DNA of 64,000 nucleotides from Rhizobium sp. WSM4643 (GTDB lineage: Bacteria > Pseudomonadota > Alphaproteobacteria > Rhizobiales > Rhizobiaceae): positions 1 through 64,000 of the forward strand of contig NZ_CP104042.1 in the NCBI RefSeq assembly GCF_025152745.1, written 5' to 3'. Of the stretch, positions 19,437-26,528 are shown in pieces; the stretch's first letter is position 1; each line of letters opens with the position of its first letter. The notes under the pieces were generated by a model. It saw nothing but the letters and a program-made list of their open reading frames with translations, was not told where the DNA came from and did not search any database. Position numbers and translations under genes: made by a program.

Positions 19437-19902
19437 GACTTGCCGCATCCCCGCCGGGCGGTGGGGCGACATCCCTTGAAATCACGTCTGTCACTCGATT
19501 GCGCTCTGCAGAACTGCAGTCGCGTCACGGAAGACCGAGGATTCGGGCCTCACGCCACCGAAGGCCATCTTTGACGATGAGGATGGGATCGGGACTGTGC
19601 CGATCTCTCGCGATGTGCCCGACTGGTTGACGGCCAGCGTGTGTTGACCCGAACACCACCAACGCATGTCACGAGCGCGGCACTCCGCGCGGCAGCAAAC
19701 GGGCGCCACGGCGAGGTCTCCTGACGACGTCGCAATCAAGGACCATTCCCGTTCTTTATGTCGCCTTTCTAAGGGACCGGCCGCGATTAGCGTCAACCCC
19801 GCAAGGGGGTTTCCCTTCGCTACGCTGCGGTGACGCCTGCGGCGCAGCCCCTTCTTCGGGCGCCATCGGGAATGGTCCCGATGCAACGAAGGAGACAATC
19901 CC
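19437..19902. other. Spacer with two hairpins before DUF736 gene
   Basis: No gene is seen. A terminator-like AACCCC / GGGGTT stem lies at 19795-19811, and a perfect 8-base stem with a 4-base loop (CATCGGGA / TCCCGATG) lies at 19864-19883, just before the ribosome-binding site of the DUF736 gene. Confidence 0.5.
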
Positions 19903-20226
19903 ATGGCTACCACGATCGCAACCCTCACCGAAAAGACCGACGGCACTCTCGAAGGCGTCTTCGCCACCATCCGGGTCAACGCCCCAATCGCCCTCGTCCC
20001 GAACGCCAGCAAGGCGAGCGAAGAAGCCCCGGACTACCGCATCATCCATCGCAAGACGGGCTTTGAGATCGGCGCGGCCTGGAACCGCATCTCCCGCCAG
20101 ACCGGCGAGGAATACATCTCTACGAAGCTCGAAGCGCCCGAGATCGGCGTGATCTTCGGCAACGTCGCCCCGGCGCCCGGCGGCGAGCCCGGCAAGAAGG
20201 TCATCCTCTGGAACAGCCCTGCCTGA
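19903..20226 (+). CDS. DUF736 family protein
   Basis: A 107-aa protein with the DUF736 pattern: an N-terminal GTLEGVFATIRVNAPIALVP, then YRIIHRKTGFEIGAAW and a late EYISTKLEAPE segment. DUF736 proteins are small, widespread on alphaproteobacterial plasmids and integrative elements, and uncharacterised. GAAGGAGA precedes the ATG. The gene is flanked on both sides by hairpins, so it may be an independent transcript. Confidence 0.85.
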   Translation: MATTIATLTEKTDGTLEGVFATIRVNAPIALVPNASKASEEAPDYRIIHRKTGFEIGAAWNRISRQTGEEYISTKLEAPEIGVIFGNVAPAPGGEPGKKVILWNSPA

Positions 20227-20234
20227 ACCGGACC

Positions 20235-20258
20235 GCCGGCCCCGAAATCGGGGCCGGC
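20235..20258 (+). terminator. Intercistronic hairpin D
   Basis: A very stable GC stem of up to 11 bases (GCCGGCCCCGA / TCGGGGCCGGC) with almost no loop lies eight bases after the DUF736 stop. There is no U-run, so it could be a terminator or an RNA-stabilising element. Confidence 0.55.
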
Positions 20259-20282
20259 CTCCCCGTTCCAAAGGAGGCCGCC

Positions 20283-20615
20283 ATGAGCCGCTACACAATT
20301 ACCGTCACCAGGACCGCATCCCGCCACTCCGACCCGGATGCCATTATCGGCTACGACCGCCCGCTTCAGACGTTCTTCCTCCAGGCATTTCCGGACGCAG
20401 GTGGCGAGGATCTTGAACTCTGGCTTGGCACAGACATGGGGGAGTTCGAAACACTGTCGCAACTGCGTACCGCAGCAATCGCACGCGGTTTCGACTTCAT
20501 ACCCTTGGCATCCGGCATTCTTCACAAGCTGCTGGACGACCATGCCCGCGAAGCGCATGACGCGGTCAGCGACACGATCATCCAGGATCTTCTCAACGGA
20601 ACATCCGCCCTCTGA
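20283..20615 (+). CDS. Conserved plasmid protein of unknown function
   Basis: A 110-aa protein beginning MSRYTITVTRTASR, with DAIIGYDRPLQTFFLQAFP and a helical C-terminus (ILHKLLDDHAREAHDAV). AAAGGAGG precedes the ATG. It follows DUF736 in the same orientation and is closed by a strong terminator. No known domain is recognised. Confidence 0.7.
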   Translation: MSRYTITVTRTASRHSDPDAIIGYDRPLQTFFLQAFPDAGGEDLELWLGTDMGEFETLSQLRTAAIARGFDFIPLASGILHKLLDDHAREAHDAVSDTIIQDLLNGTSAL

Positions 20616-20630
20616 CGCAAACCCAAAACG

Positions 20631-20663
20631 AAAATAGCCCGCCACGGCGCCGGGCTATTTTTT
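20631..20663. terminator. Bidirectional terminator
   Basis: The 11-base arms AAAATAGCCCG / CGGGCTATTTT with a 9-base loop give an A-run on one side and a T-run on the other. It serves the plus-strand gene ending at 20615 and the HU gene ending at 20679. Confidence 0.85.
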
Positions 20664-20678
20664 GCTTGGCTGACAAGA

Positions 20679-20957
20679 TTACTTGTTCAGCGCATCCTTC
20701 AATGCCTTCGCCGGCGTAAAGGCTAGCTTTCTGGCCGCGGCAACCTTGATCGTCGCGCCGGTCGACGGGTTACGAGCCTCGCGCTCCGGCGTTTCCTTCA
20801 CCTTGAACTTGCCGAAGCCGGGGAGGGAGGTCTCGTTGCCAGCCACCGCGGCTTCGGTGATGGACGCGATCACCGCTTCGACGATCGCCTTTCCCTGGGC
20901 CTTGGTGAGGCTGTGTTCGCCGGCGATCTTGTCGGCGATTTCATTCGTGGTGGTCAT
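20679..20957 (-). CDS. HU-family DNA-binding protein
   Basis: A 92-aa histone-like protein: TTNEIADKIAGEHSLTKAQG at the start, LPGFGKFKVKETPERE with the beta-arm, RNPSTG before the tip and AARKLAFTPAKALKD at the end. It bends DNA and could assist replication, partition or transfer at the plasmid level. GGAGAATTGAC precedes the ATG at 20957. An in-frame ATG exists at 20975 but lacks a ribosome-binding site. Confidence 0.95.
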   Translation of the reverse strand: MTTTNEIADKIAGEHSLTKAQGKAIVEAVIASITEAAVAGNETSLPGFGKFKVKETPEREARNPSTGATIKVAAARKLAFTPAKALKDALNK

Positions 20958-21103
20958 GTCAATTCTCCGCATCAACGTTAATGCGAGAATCCCTGACAGG
21001 GGATCAAAGCGCTGTCATCGACGCACCGCGTCAAGATCAACGATTTGCCCATTTTTCCACAACTACCAAGGACTTTGAGGCATCTCCGTGGGTCTGCATG
21101 GTG

Positions 21104-21138
21104 GATCCGCAAGCGGGCATCGAGCCCGCTTGCGGATC
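21104..21138. repeat. Perfect 15-base inverted repeat
   Basis: The arms GATCCGCAAGCGGGC and GCCCGCTTGCGGATC are separated by 5 bases. It lies in the gene-free region between HU and the small ORF at 21373, with no U-run. It could be a terminator, a protein-binding site or an RNA structure. Confidence 0.6.
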
Positions 21139-21204
21139 TCTGGTGCCATACCTGAGGAAATGTCTGCTCAGTCCCTCCGAGGGTGTCATGGGGGCATGAC
21201 GGCC

Positions 21205-21316
21205 TCAAGGACGAGCGGTGCCCCCAATTTTGCCTCCGCTCCGGTTCCCTGCACTCCGACAAAATCGGCACCCCCACTCGCCGCCGCTGGCGGTCGCGTT
21301 CCGCGATCCCTGACCC
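21205..21316 (+). repeat. Duplicated leader, copy 1
   Basis: This segment of about 112 bases, upstream of the small gene at 21373, is imperfectly repeated at 22352-22465, again just upstream of a small plasmid gene. The best-conserved part is the last 45 bases, with a GCCGCCGCTGGCGGTCGCG core and CGATCCCTGACCCC at the end. It could be a shared promoter/leader, or a decayed coding sequence copied with it. Confidence 0.65.
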
Positions 21317-21372
21317 CGCCACGCCCCCCATGACCGCGCGCGTCGTCTTTCACAAACGTCAAGGAGACGACG

Positions 21373-21537
21373 ATGGTTCTGGAACAACACATTGAAGAGC
21401 TTCGCCTCGAACTGCGCGAAGCAATCGACCCCGTCGAGCGCCGCGAGATCGAAATCGAACTGGAGCTGGCTCGCGCCGAGCTGGCGGTGATCACCGCAGA
21501 GCAGGAGGGCGCAATTGACGCCGAGCCACCCTTCTGA
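21373..21537 (+). CDS. Small charged helical protein, 54 aa
   Basis: A short ORF with a strong ribosome-binding site (AAGGAGACGACG) and a plausible protein: EELRLELREAIDPVERREIE followed by ELELARAELAVI. It should form one long amphipathic helix or helical hairpin. It is preceded by copy 1 of the duplicated leader. No function can be assigned. Confidence 0.6.
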   Translation: MVLEQHIEELRLELREAIDPVERREIEIELELARAELAVITAEQEGAIDAEPPF

Positions 21538-21735
21538 GGGTGGCTTTCGCCATGTCGCCTGGCCTGACGCGCCGGATCGACCGGCGCTTCAGGCCAGCTT
21601 CGCTCGCCATCGGCAGGTGCCAGAACTTGCGGAGGCTCTTGCGGGAAGGGCGGAAGCGATGGGATACCCCAACTCCTGTTTCGCTCCCATGCCATCGACA
21701 TGATGATGGCATCCGCCTCCACGGCACTTCCTTCG

Positions 21736-22011
21736 CTATCGATCACCCGATGCATCTTGCCGTATATGCGGTTTCGGCCTGTATCCGCGTGACCGTCTCT
21801 TTCGCAAAAGTTGGAGGAAGAGCCTGACCGCCTCTTCCTCCCGCGCGAAATGATGCTCCCGCCTTTGACCTCTTGCGCCGATACGACCCCATCGACGGAT
21901 GAGACAGGCCTCGCCGAACAGGTTGGGCTCGATCGACATGGCATAGTAGCGGGCCATGTTTTTCGAAGCGTCGGTGCGTTCGACATAGAGCTGGTAGCGT
22001 TGCGCAATCAT
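21736..22011 (-). CDS. WGR-domain protein
   Basis: A 91-aa protein consisting almost only of a WGR domain: YQLYVERTDASKNMARYYAM, then the signature RRWGRIGARGQ and an end with EEAVRLFLQLLRKRRSRGY. WGR domains occur in PARPs and in bacterial proteins linked to nucleic acids and are thought to bind them. The stand-alone form is common on rhizobial plasmids. It is encoded opposite to its neighbours. Confidence 0.85.
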   Translation of the reverse strand: MIAQRYQLYVERTDASKNMARYYAMSIEPNLFGEACLIRRWGRIGARGQRREHHFAREEEAVRLFLQLLRKRRSRGYRPKPHIRQDASGDR

Positions 22012-22517
22012 GGCACGGAGAATCGAGCAAGGCGGTCTCGGCGTCCAACGACATATTTGAATCGGTCGGTCTCGATTGATTCATGGCGGTGATGGGTTGT
22101 CGGCGGATGATCCGGGCGAGCCGCCTGCGGCGGACGGTGCTATTCGCCGTCGCTCACGGAGCCCGCAAAACGGTCTCCGCCCATTCGGGTCACGCCCCTC
22201 TCGCGGTTGTCGCATCGGCGGCGGGAATGTTTCACGCCGACGGCCGATGATAGGCTGCATGGCCGGCTGCGCTCGGCAAACGGACACGGCGCCTGGCGGC
22301 GCCGTGGTCTATCTCTCTCTGACGTCCCATTGTGCACCCGCCACTCCGGCGTCAAGGACTGCGCGGCCCCTCCAATTTTCAGTCGCCGTCCCTTCGGGCC
22401 ATCACCAGAAAATCGGTTCCTCCGCTTGCCGCCGCTGGCGGTCGCGGTCTGCGATCCCTGACCCCTCGCGGCTACGGTGCGGGCTCCTTTCGTCAGAGAC
22501 AGAAAGGAGACACTACA
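22012..22517. other. Gene-free region with hairpin and leader copy 2
   Basis: No gene is recognised in these 506 bases. A perfect 9-base stem (CACGGCGCC / GGCGCCGTG) with a 4-base loop lies at 22285-22306. The right part contains copy 2 of the duplicated leader. Confidence 0.5.
22352..22465 (+). repeat. Duplicated leader, copy 2
   Basis: This is the partner of the segment at 21205-21316, about 114 bases long, placed in the same way about 50 bases before a ribosome-binding site (AAAGGAGA) and small plasmid gene. Confidence 0.65.
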
Positions 22518-23003
22518 ATGTCCGATGACTGGTACTACGTCCATCAGCTCGCAGTGCTTGCGGGCTTCAGGCTCACCCTGCTTGCAAATCGCATGAGTTG
22601 CGAGGATGAATTCCTATTGGAACTGAATGACAGGCTCATCGAAGGACTGGCATGTGCAATTGCGCGGGTGCAATCCATCACGGCACTGGAGCGCCAGCTT
22701 GCCAACGAGCCCGACGAGGGAGGCCTCGCCGCTTTCCAGCTTCACGGCGAAGAGGAGTGCTTTGCGCGTTTCCGGATCACCTTGCTCGACGAGCTCGAAA
22801 TGGACTTCGACACCCACGAGTACCGTGTGAACCGCGGCGAATGGCACTATGCGCTTTCTGCTGACTGCGACGGCGTCAAGATTAACTATCCGAGGCTTGT
22901 CGCCCTCACCGACGCCGAGTTGGGCACGCTCGCCCCGATCGTCCGCGCCATCCGGAGCGAGGTGGGCATCGGTATCAATGTCGCACGCGCCGTCTACGAT
23001 TGA
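22518..23003 (+). CDS. Conserved plasmid protein of unknown function
   Basis: A 161-aa acidic protein: DDWYYVHQLAVLAGFRLTLL at the start and a helical middle with EEECFARFRITLLDELEMDF. The start at 22518 follows AGAAAGGAGACACTACA. It is followed at once by a 13-base hairpin (23010-23039). No known domain is seen. It is the last gene of the plasmid set before the repeat-rich region. Confidence 0.65.
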   Translation: MSDDWYYVHQLAVLAGFRLTLLANRMSCEDEFLLELNDRLIEGLACAIARVQSITALERQLANEPDEGGLAAFQLHGEEECFARFRITLLDELEMDFDTHEYRVNRGEWHYALSADCDGVKINYPRLVALTDAELGTLAPIVRAIRSEVGIGINVARAVYD

Positions 23004-23009
23004 TGCGCC

Positions 23010-23039
23010 GGTGAGAGACGGACGTGTCCGTCTCTCACC
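23010..23039. repeat. Perfect 13-base hairpin
   Basis: The arms GGTGAGAGACGGA / TCCGTCTCTCACC with the 4-base loop CGTG start seven bases after a stop codon. This could be a terminator, although no U-run follows. It is the first of a series of inverted repeats up to 23557. Confidence 0.65.
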
Positions 23040-23086
23040 TCTTCCGCTGGTTTGACCGCTTGCGGGCGTCGAGCCTGCGCGCGGTC

Positions 23087-23139
23087 TTGAGGGGAGAGAC
23101 TTGCCGCCTCTCCCCTCAATCTCCCCTCAATCTCCCCTC
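23087..23139. repeat. 12-base hairpin joined to an 11-base tandem repeat
   Basis: The arms TTGAGGGGAGAG (23087) and CTCTCCCCTCAA (23108) form a perfect hairpin. The right arm continues into almost three tandem copies of TCTCCCCTCAA (23109-23139). Confidence 0.6.
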
Positions 23140-23149
23140 TCCCTGCGGT

Positions 23150-23182
23150 GCGGGTCGAGACCCGCCCGGCCTTTAGGGCCGG
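23150..23182. repeat. Two adjacent short hairpins
   Basis: GCGGGTC / GACCCGC (23150-23165) is followed immediately by CCGGCC / GGCCGG with a 5-base loop (23166-23182). The stems touch one another. Confidence 0.5.
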
Positions 23183-23218
23183 TCAAGCGGACGCTGCCGC
23201 GACTTCCCCAAACAAGAC

Positions 23219-23286
23219 GGAGAGGACGTGCACCTTGCGCTGCGCCCTCATGCTTCGGGCATCCGCTCCAGGTGCACGTCCTCTCC
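23219..23286. repeat. 17-base perfect inverted repeat
   Basis: The arms GGAGAGGACGTGCACCT (23219) and AGGTGCACGTCCTCTCC (23270) are separated by 34 bases. No coding sequence is apparent. Confidence 0.7.
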
Positions 23287-23385
23287 TGCGGTGCGCTCGC
23301 CGTCTCATCGTTCGCCTGCCATCGATGCCCGCTCCCTTCGGTCACGGACTTCCCGGCAGCTCACGACGACGGCTCGCTTCAGCAT

Positions 23386-23522
23386 CTCAACCAACCGGGC
23401 TGGCCACCGCGCTGTTCCTCCGGCGCGGATCATAGGCCACGAGCCTGTGATCGCTGTTGCTTTGTCTGACGACTCGAAACCGCATGGCGCGTCGGGCACG
23501 GTGGCCAGCCCGGTTGGTTGAG
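23386..23522. repeat. 24-base perfect inverted repeat
   Basis: The arms at 23386-23409 and 23499-23522 are exact reverse complements over 24 bases (left arm begins CTCAACCAACCGGGC). The spacer is 89 bases. The length suggests a selected cis-acting site or the ends of a small mobile unit. Confidence 0.75.
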
Positions 23523-23535
23523 AGATGGCAGGATA

Positions 23536-23557
23536 GGCTAACGGTATACCGTTAGCC
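23536..23557. repeat. 22-base perfect palindrome
   Basis: The half site GGCTAACGGTA is followed directly by its reverse complement, 13 bases after the 24-base repeat. It looks like an operator or partition-type site for a dimeric protein. Confidence 0.7.
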
Positions 23558-24080
23558 GTTTCGCCCGAGGGGCGATTGCCGAGACGGGTAATGCCCGAAT
23601 CCCTCCCCGCTTATTCGCAAGTGGAGGGTCTTCCCGGGTATGGACTTGGTAGAGGTCGTTCGGCGGCAGAAAGAGGCACCTCCTCACGGCGCCACCTTGA
23701 ATCGCTGGTCGGTGAATCGGCGGACGGGCAATTCCCCCGCTTCGCCAATCGGTCAATGAGAGATCCGGCGTTCTCGCGTTTCGGCGGTTGGGCTGGTCGG
23801 TGGAGCAGCGAATAGGTTCGTCAGCGATTGTGCGACTGGCATAATAGGCGAGGGAGTGCTTCGCCAACTCCGCGCATCGGCGAACCGGCGATCGCGTTTA
23901 TTACTCATCGACGATTTCGGCGAATAGGTGGTTGAGCAAATCGGCGTTTTGCAGATTGGGAGTATGAACCGATAGGTGATTTCGCGAATCCGAAGTTCGG
24001 CGATTGCGCTGATGAGCGATCTTGCGAATGAACGTCGAGGCTGCTTTTAGCGGGGAGGCTCTTACCTGCCATTTGCCAAC
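23558..24080. other. GCGAAT/GCGATT-rich non-coding stretch
   Basis: Exact GCGAAT occurs at 23808, 23930, 23984 and 24024, and GCGATT at 23572, 23824 and 24000, often within longer similar contexts such as GCGAATAGGT (twice). No credible gene is present. This could be a degenerate iteron-like array. Confidence 0.4.
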
Positions 24081-24089
24081 GTAAGCCGC

Positions 24090-24360
24090 CAGTCCATCGG
24101 GCATTCCGTTGGCAACCGTCTGCTTGAGAAATTGCAGGAAAGCTGTCAGCCGAGCGCTGAGCAGACGTCGCGACGGATAGAGCGCCGACGCACGCCGAGA
24201 ATCTCGAGTCGGCCCGACTTGTCCGGCTGACCCACCCAGCACCTGCCGATCGGCTGGAATAGGCGGGGATACCAACGCTCGGATCAATTCTGTTACCTGC
24301 AAAAGGTAGGGGCCTTTTTGTGAAAGTTGGGAGCTCCCAACTTCTTCCTGACAACGCTTC
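24090..24360 (-). pseudogene. LysR-type regulator relic
   Basis: On the minus strand a frame around 24110-24300 reads PPIPADRQVL and then ALYPSRRLLSARLTAFLQFL, a strong match by eye to the C-terminal end of LysR effector domains (YPSRRHLSPRVRAFIDFL type). Upstream only scattered LysR-like fragments remain (for example LGAPNFHKKAP in another frame). No intact HTH-plus-effector gene is present, so this looks like a decayed remnant. Confidence 0.45.
24324..24343. repeat. 20-base perfect palindrome
   Basis: AAGTTGGGAG is followed directly by CTCCCAACTT. It lies in gene-poor DNA next to the LysR relic. Related CCCCAACTTCTT recurs near 24519. Confidence 0.5.
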
Positions 24361-24890
24361 GAACGACTGTGCCAGATGACCGGGAATTGCCACGCGTCCA
24401 GCGTGGTACTGCCAGCCATCGCCCGTCTTTGCGGACCGGCCCGCCTGGAAGGCCTCCAGATCCCGGCTGCGCGCGGCGGCTACCGACCGTCAGCCCTACC
24501 ATGCAAGAACGCGTCTTCCCCCAACTTCTTTTGACGTGGCGGCTCAACGCACATCTGTCCATGATCGAAACTTCGCGCTTATGCGTTGATGCGGCGTGTC
24601 CAGTGAAGTCGGGGGAGGTTGGCTTTATACGACGTGACGTTCGGTATGTTTGCAGCGCGCCGGCTGGGCGCTACAGGGCCGTGGCTACCGATCATGATCA
24701 ACTAAACGGTGAGAGTGGTGGGTCACCGCATACGATTTCGAGCGCGTCCGGCTACAGGCTTACCATTCCGCATCAGCCCCCATCGACAGCATGCGGCATA
24801 GGCAGACTGCCGCGATGTTGCCAACGCAGCAAGTCGATCACTGGGAATGCGACCCCCGTAAGGGCGTTCGGCAAGAAGAAGACCTGACCA
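24361..24890. other. Gene-poor region right of the LysR relic
   Basis: Open frames on both strands exist but none shows a recognised domain or a good start. I treat the region as decayed DNA. Confidence 0.4.
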
Positions 24891-25331
24891 TCATACCACG
24901 CCCTTCTTAAGGATGAAGTTCCCATAGGCGCGCGATTCAGCCGTCTGGATGACTGCAAATGATCGCATCGCGATGGGATAGTATGCAAACCTCTCGACAG
25001 GTTGGCTCGCTATCGAACGCCCCTCTGCCTCACTGCAAACCGCGAGGACGTCTTTGTGTACGTCCAGCAACTCGCCTGGCGCATCGACGGCCTCCATGTG
25101 CATCAGAGGCGTTTTGATGAACGTGTCCAAGGGCATCATCTGAAGGATCCCGCGGACTGCAGTCGGTGCATCGACGCCCTCCAAGATGAGAAGCTTTCCG
25201 CTCGTGGTTTGGGTCGCCACACGAAAACCGGAGAAGTTTCGATCTACGATTGCCAGTTCGTCGCCATGACCCATGGAGGCCATGACCCACAACACGTCGG
25301 CCGTAATAAACGGCGGCACACCCTTCAGCAT
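24891..25331 (-). CDS. RbsD/FucU-family sugar mutarotase
   Basis: A 146-aa protein: MLKGVPPFITADVLWVMASM followed by GHGDELAIVDRNF, the hallmark of the RbsD/FucU family with its catalytic His. The end has RAYGNFILKKGVV, again typical. These cytoplasmic enzymes interconvert anomers (pyranase or L-fucose mutarotase) of sugars brought in by ABC importers. The gene is divergent from a LacI-ABC transporter operon and would be controlled with it. Which sugar is used is not clear. GGGAGGGAGATGCC precedes the start. Confidence 0.9.
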   Translation of the reverse strand: MLKGVPPFITADVLWVMASMGHGDELAIVDRNFSGFRVATQTTSGKLLILEGVDAPTAVRGILQMMPLDTFIKTPLMHMEAVDAPGELLDVHKDVLAVCSEAEGRSIASQPVERFAYYPIAMRSFAVIQTAESRAYGNFILKKGVV

Positions 25332-25393
25332 GGCATCTCCCTCCCAAGAGATTTCACCGACAAGAAGGATGAACGATTAGCAGAAAAAAGCGA

Positions 25394-25413
25394 TTGCGCA
25401 AACGTTTCGATGG
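25394..25413. promoter_or_regulatory. LacI/PurR-type operator
   Basis: GCGCAAACGTTTCGAT (25396-25411) matches the classic LacI-family operator form GCAAACGTTTNC, with AAACGTTT as its centre. It lies between the divergent mutarotase gene and the lacI-type gene and is the probable site of autoregulation and of control of both directions. Confidence 0.7.
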
Positions 25414-25529
25414 CGCTAGCGTGACGACATAGCGGATCCTGGGAGAGCCTCTGGAGGTTGGAATTCCGCTTGGGAGGATAGATTGAAAAACGTGTTTGTT
25501 GCGCTGCTGGCGAGAGCTGGAGTGCGCTC

Positions 25530-26528
25530 ATGACAACTATTTCCGAGGTGGCAAAGGCGGCTGGGGTCTCAGTCTCCACGGTTTCGCACGTTCTCAATAA
25601 GACGCGCTACGTCTCACCCGAGAAGGTCAAGCTCGTCATCGAGTCCGTGGAGGCAATCGGATACATCCCCAATACAGTCGCTCGCTCGCTCAAACTGTCA
25701 TCGACAGGCACTGTCGGCCTCGCGATTTCCGCGATTTCGAATCCTTACTTCAGTGACATCATCTGCGCGATTGAGGCCGAGTGTTCCAAACGAGGCTTAA
25801 TCGCGTTCCTCTGTGACACGCAGGATGATCCGATCCGGGAGCTGGAACTGATCCAGCATCTGCATCAGCGCCGCGTCGACGGGATTATACTTGCGCCTTC
25901 GGGCGATCCTAAAAAGGCGCTGGACTATCTCATCCGGTCCGACCTTCCCTGTGTGCTTGTTGACAGGCTGTCGGACAACCGTTTCGACCAAGTCGGGACG
26001 GATAACGTCGCCGCAATACGAATGCTCGTCGATCATCTCGTCACGCTGCATCATCGGCGGGTTGGGATCATTCTCGGTCAGCCCGGCTTTGCGACGACTG
26101 TGGAGCGCGCAAAGGCCTTCCGCACAGCGATGACGGAGAAGGGAATAGAGGTAGAGGATAATTTAATCAGCGACGGCAATCGCAGCACCGCCGACGCCAC
26201 CGCTTCGACGCACCGTTTGCTGGGGCTGAAGGAGCCGCCGACAGCGATTCTTGCTTCGAACAATCTGGCGATGATCGGGGCTATGAGAGCTATCCGAGAG
26301 CGGAAGCTGCGTGTTCCCGCGGACATTTCTGTCCTTGGGATCGATGATTTCGAATGGGCAGATTATTTCGAACCGCGCCTGACGCTGATGGCCCAGCCTT
26401 GCGATGAGATTGGCAGGAAGGCGGCGGACTTGCTGATCGAGCGGATCGGCAACAAGCGCCGCCCCCACGAGACCATTCGACTGTCGCCAGTTTTGCGAGT
26501 GCGTGAATCGTGTGGAGAAGCAGCATGA
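25530..26528 (+). CDS. LacI-family transcriptional repressor
   Basis: A 332-aa regulator with an N-terminal HTH (TISEVAKAAGVSVSTVSHVL, then the hinge helix region), followed by a periplasmic-binding-protein-like effector domain (VDGIILAPSGDPKKAL, RRVGIILGQPGFATTVERAK, ILASNNLAMIGAMRAIRE). It probably represses the adjacent sugar transporter and releases DNA when a sugar binds. TGGAG precedes the ATG. The stop overlaps the start of the ATPase gene by four bases, so repressor and transporter are one operon. Confidence 0.95.
   Translation: MTTISEVAKAAGVSVSTVSHVLNKTRYVSPEKVKLVIESVEAIGYIPNTVARSLKLSSTGTVGLAISAISNPYFSDIICAIEAECSKRGLIAFLCDTQDDPIRELELIQHLHQRRVDGIILAPSGDPKKALDYLIRSDLPCVLVDRLSDNRFDQVGTDNVAAIRMLVDHLVTLHHRRVGIILGQPGFATTVERAKAFRTAMTEKGIEVEDNLISDGNRSTADATASTHRLLGLKEPPTAILASNNLAMIGAMRAIRERKLRVPADISVLGIDDFEWADYFEPRLTLMAQPCDEIGRKAADLLIERIGNKRRPHETIRLSPVLRVRESCGEAA

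Noticed and set aside
23109..23139. Almost three tandem 11-base units, considered as a CRISPR or VNTR
   Set aside because: There are no spacers, the unit is too short and no cas genes are near. It is listed only as part of a hairpin-tandem structure.
23386..23557. 24-base inverted repeat considered as insertion-sequence ends
   Set aside because: The 89-base spacer cannot encode a transposase and I see no target-site duplication. A tiny non-autonomous element cannot be excluded.
24327..24887. Plus-strand frame of 186 codons
   Set aside because: It starts within a palindrome, has an arginine/proline-rich random composition, and partly overlaps the LysR relic on the other strand.
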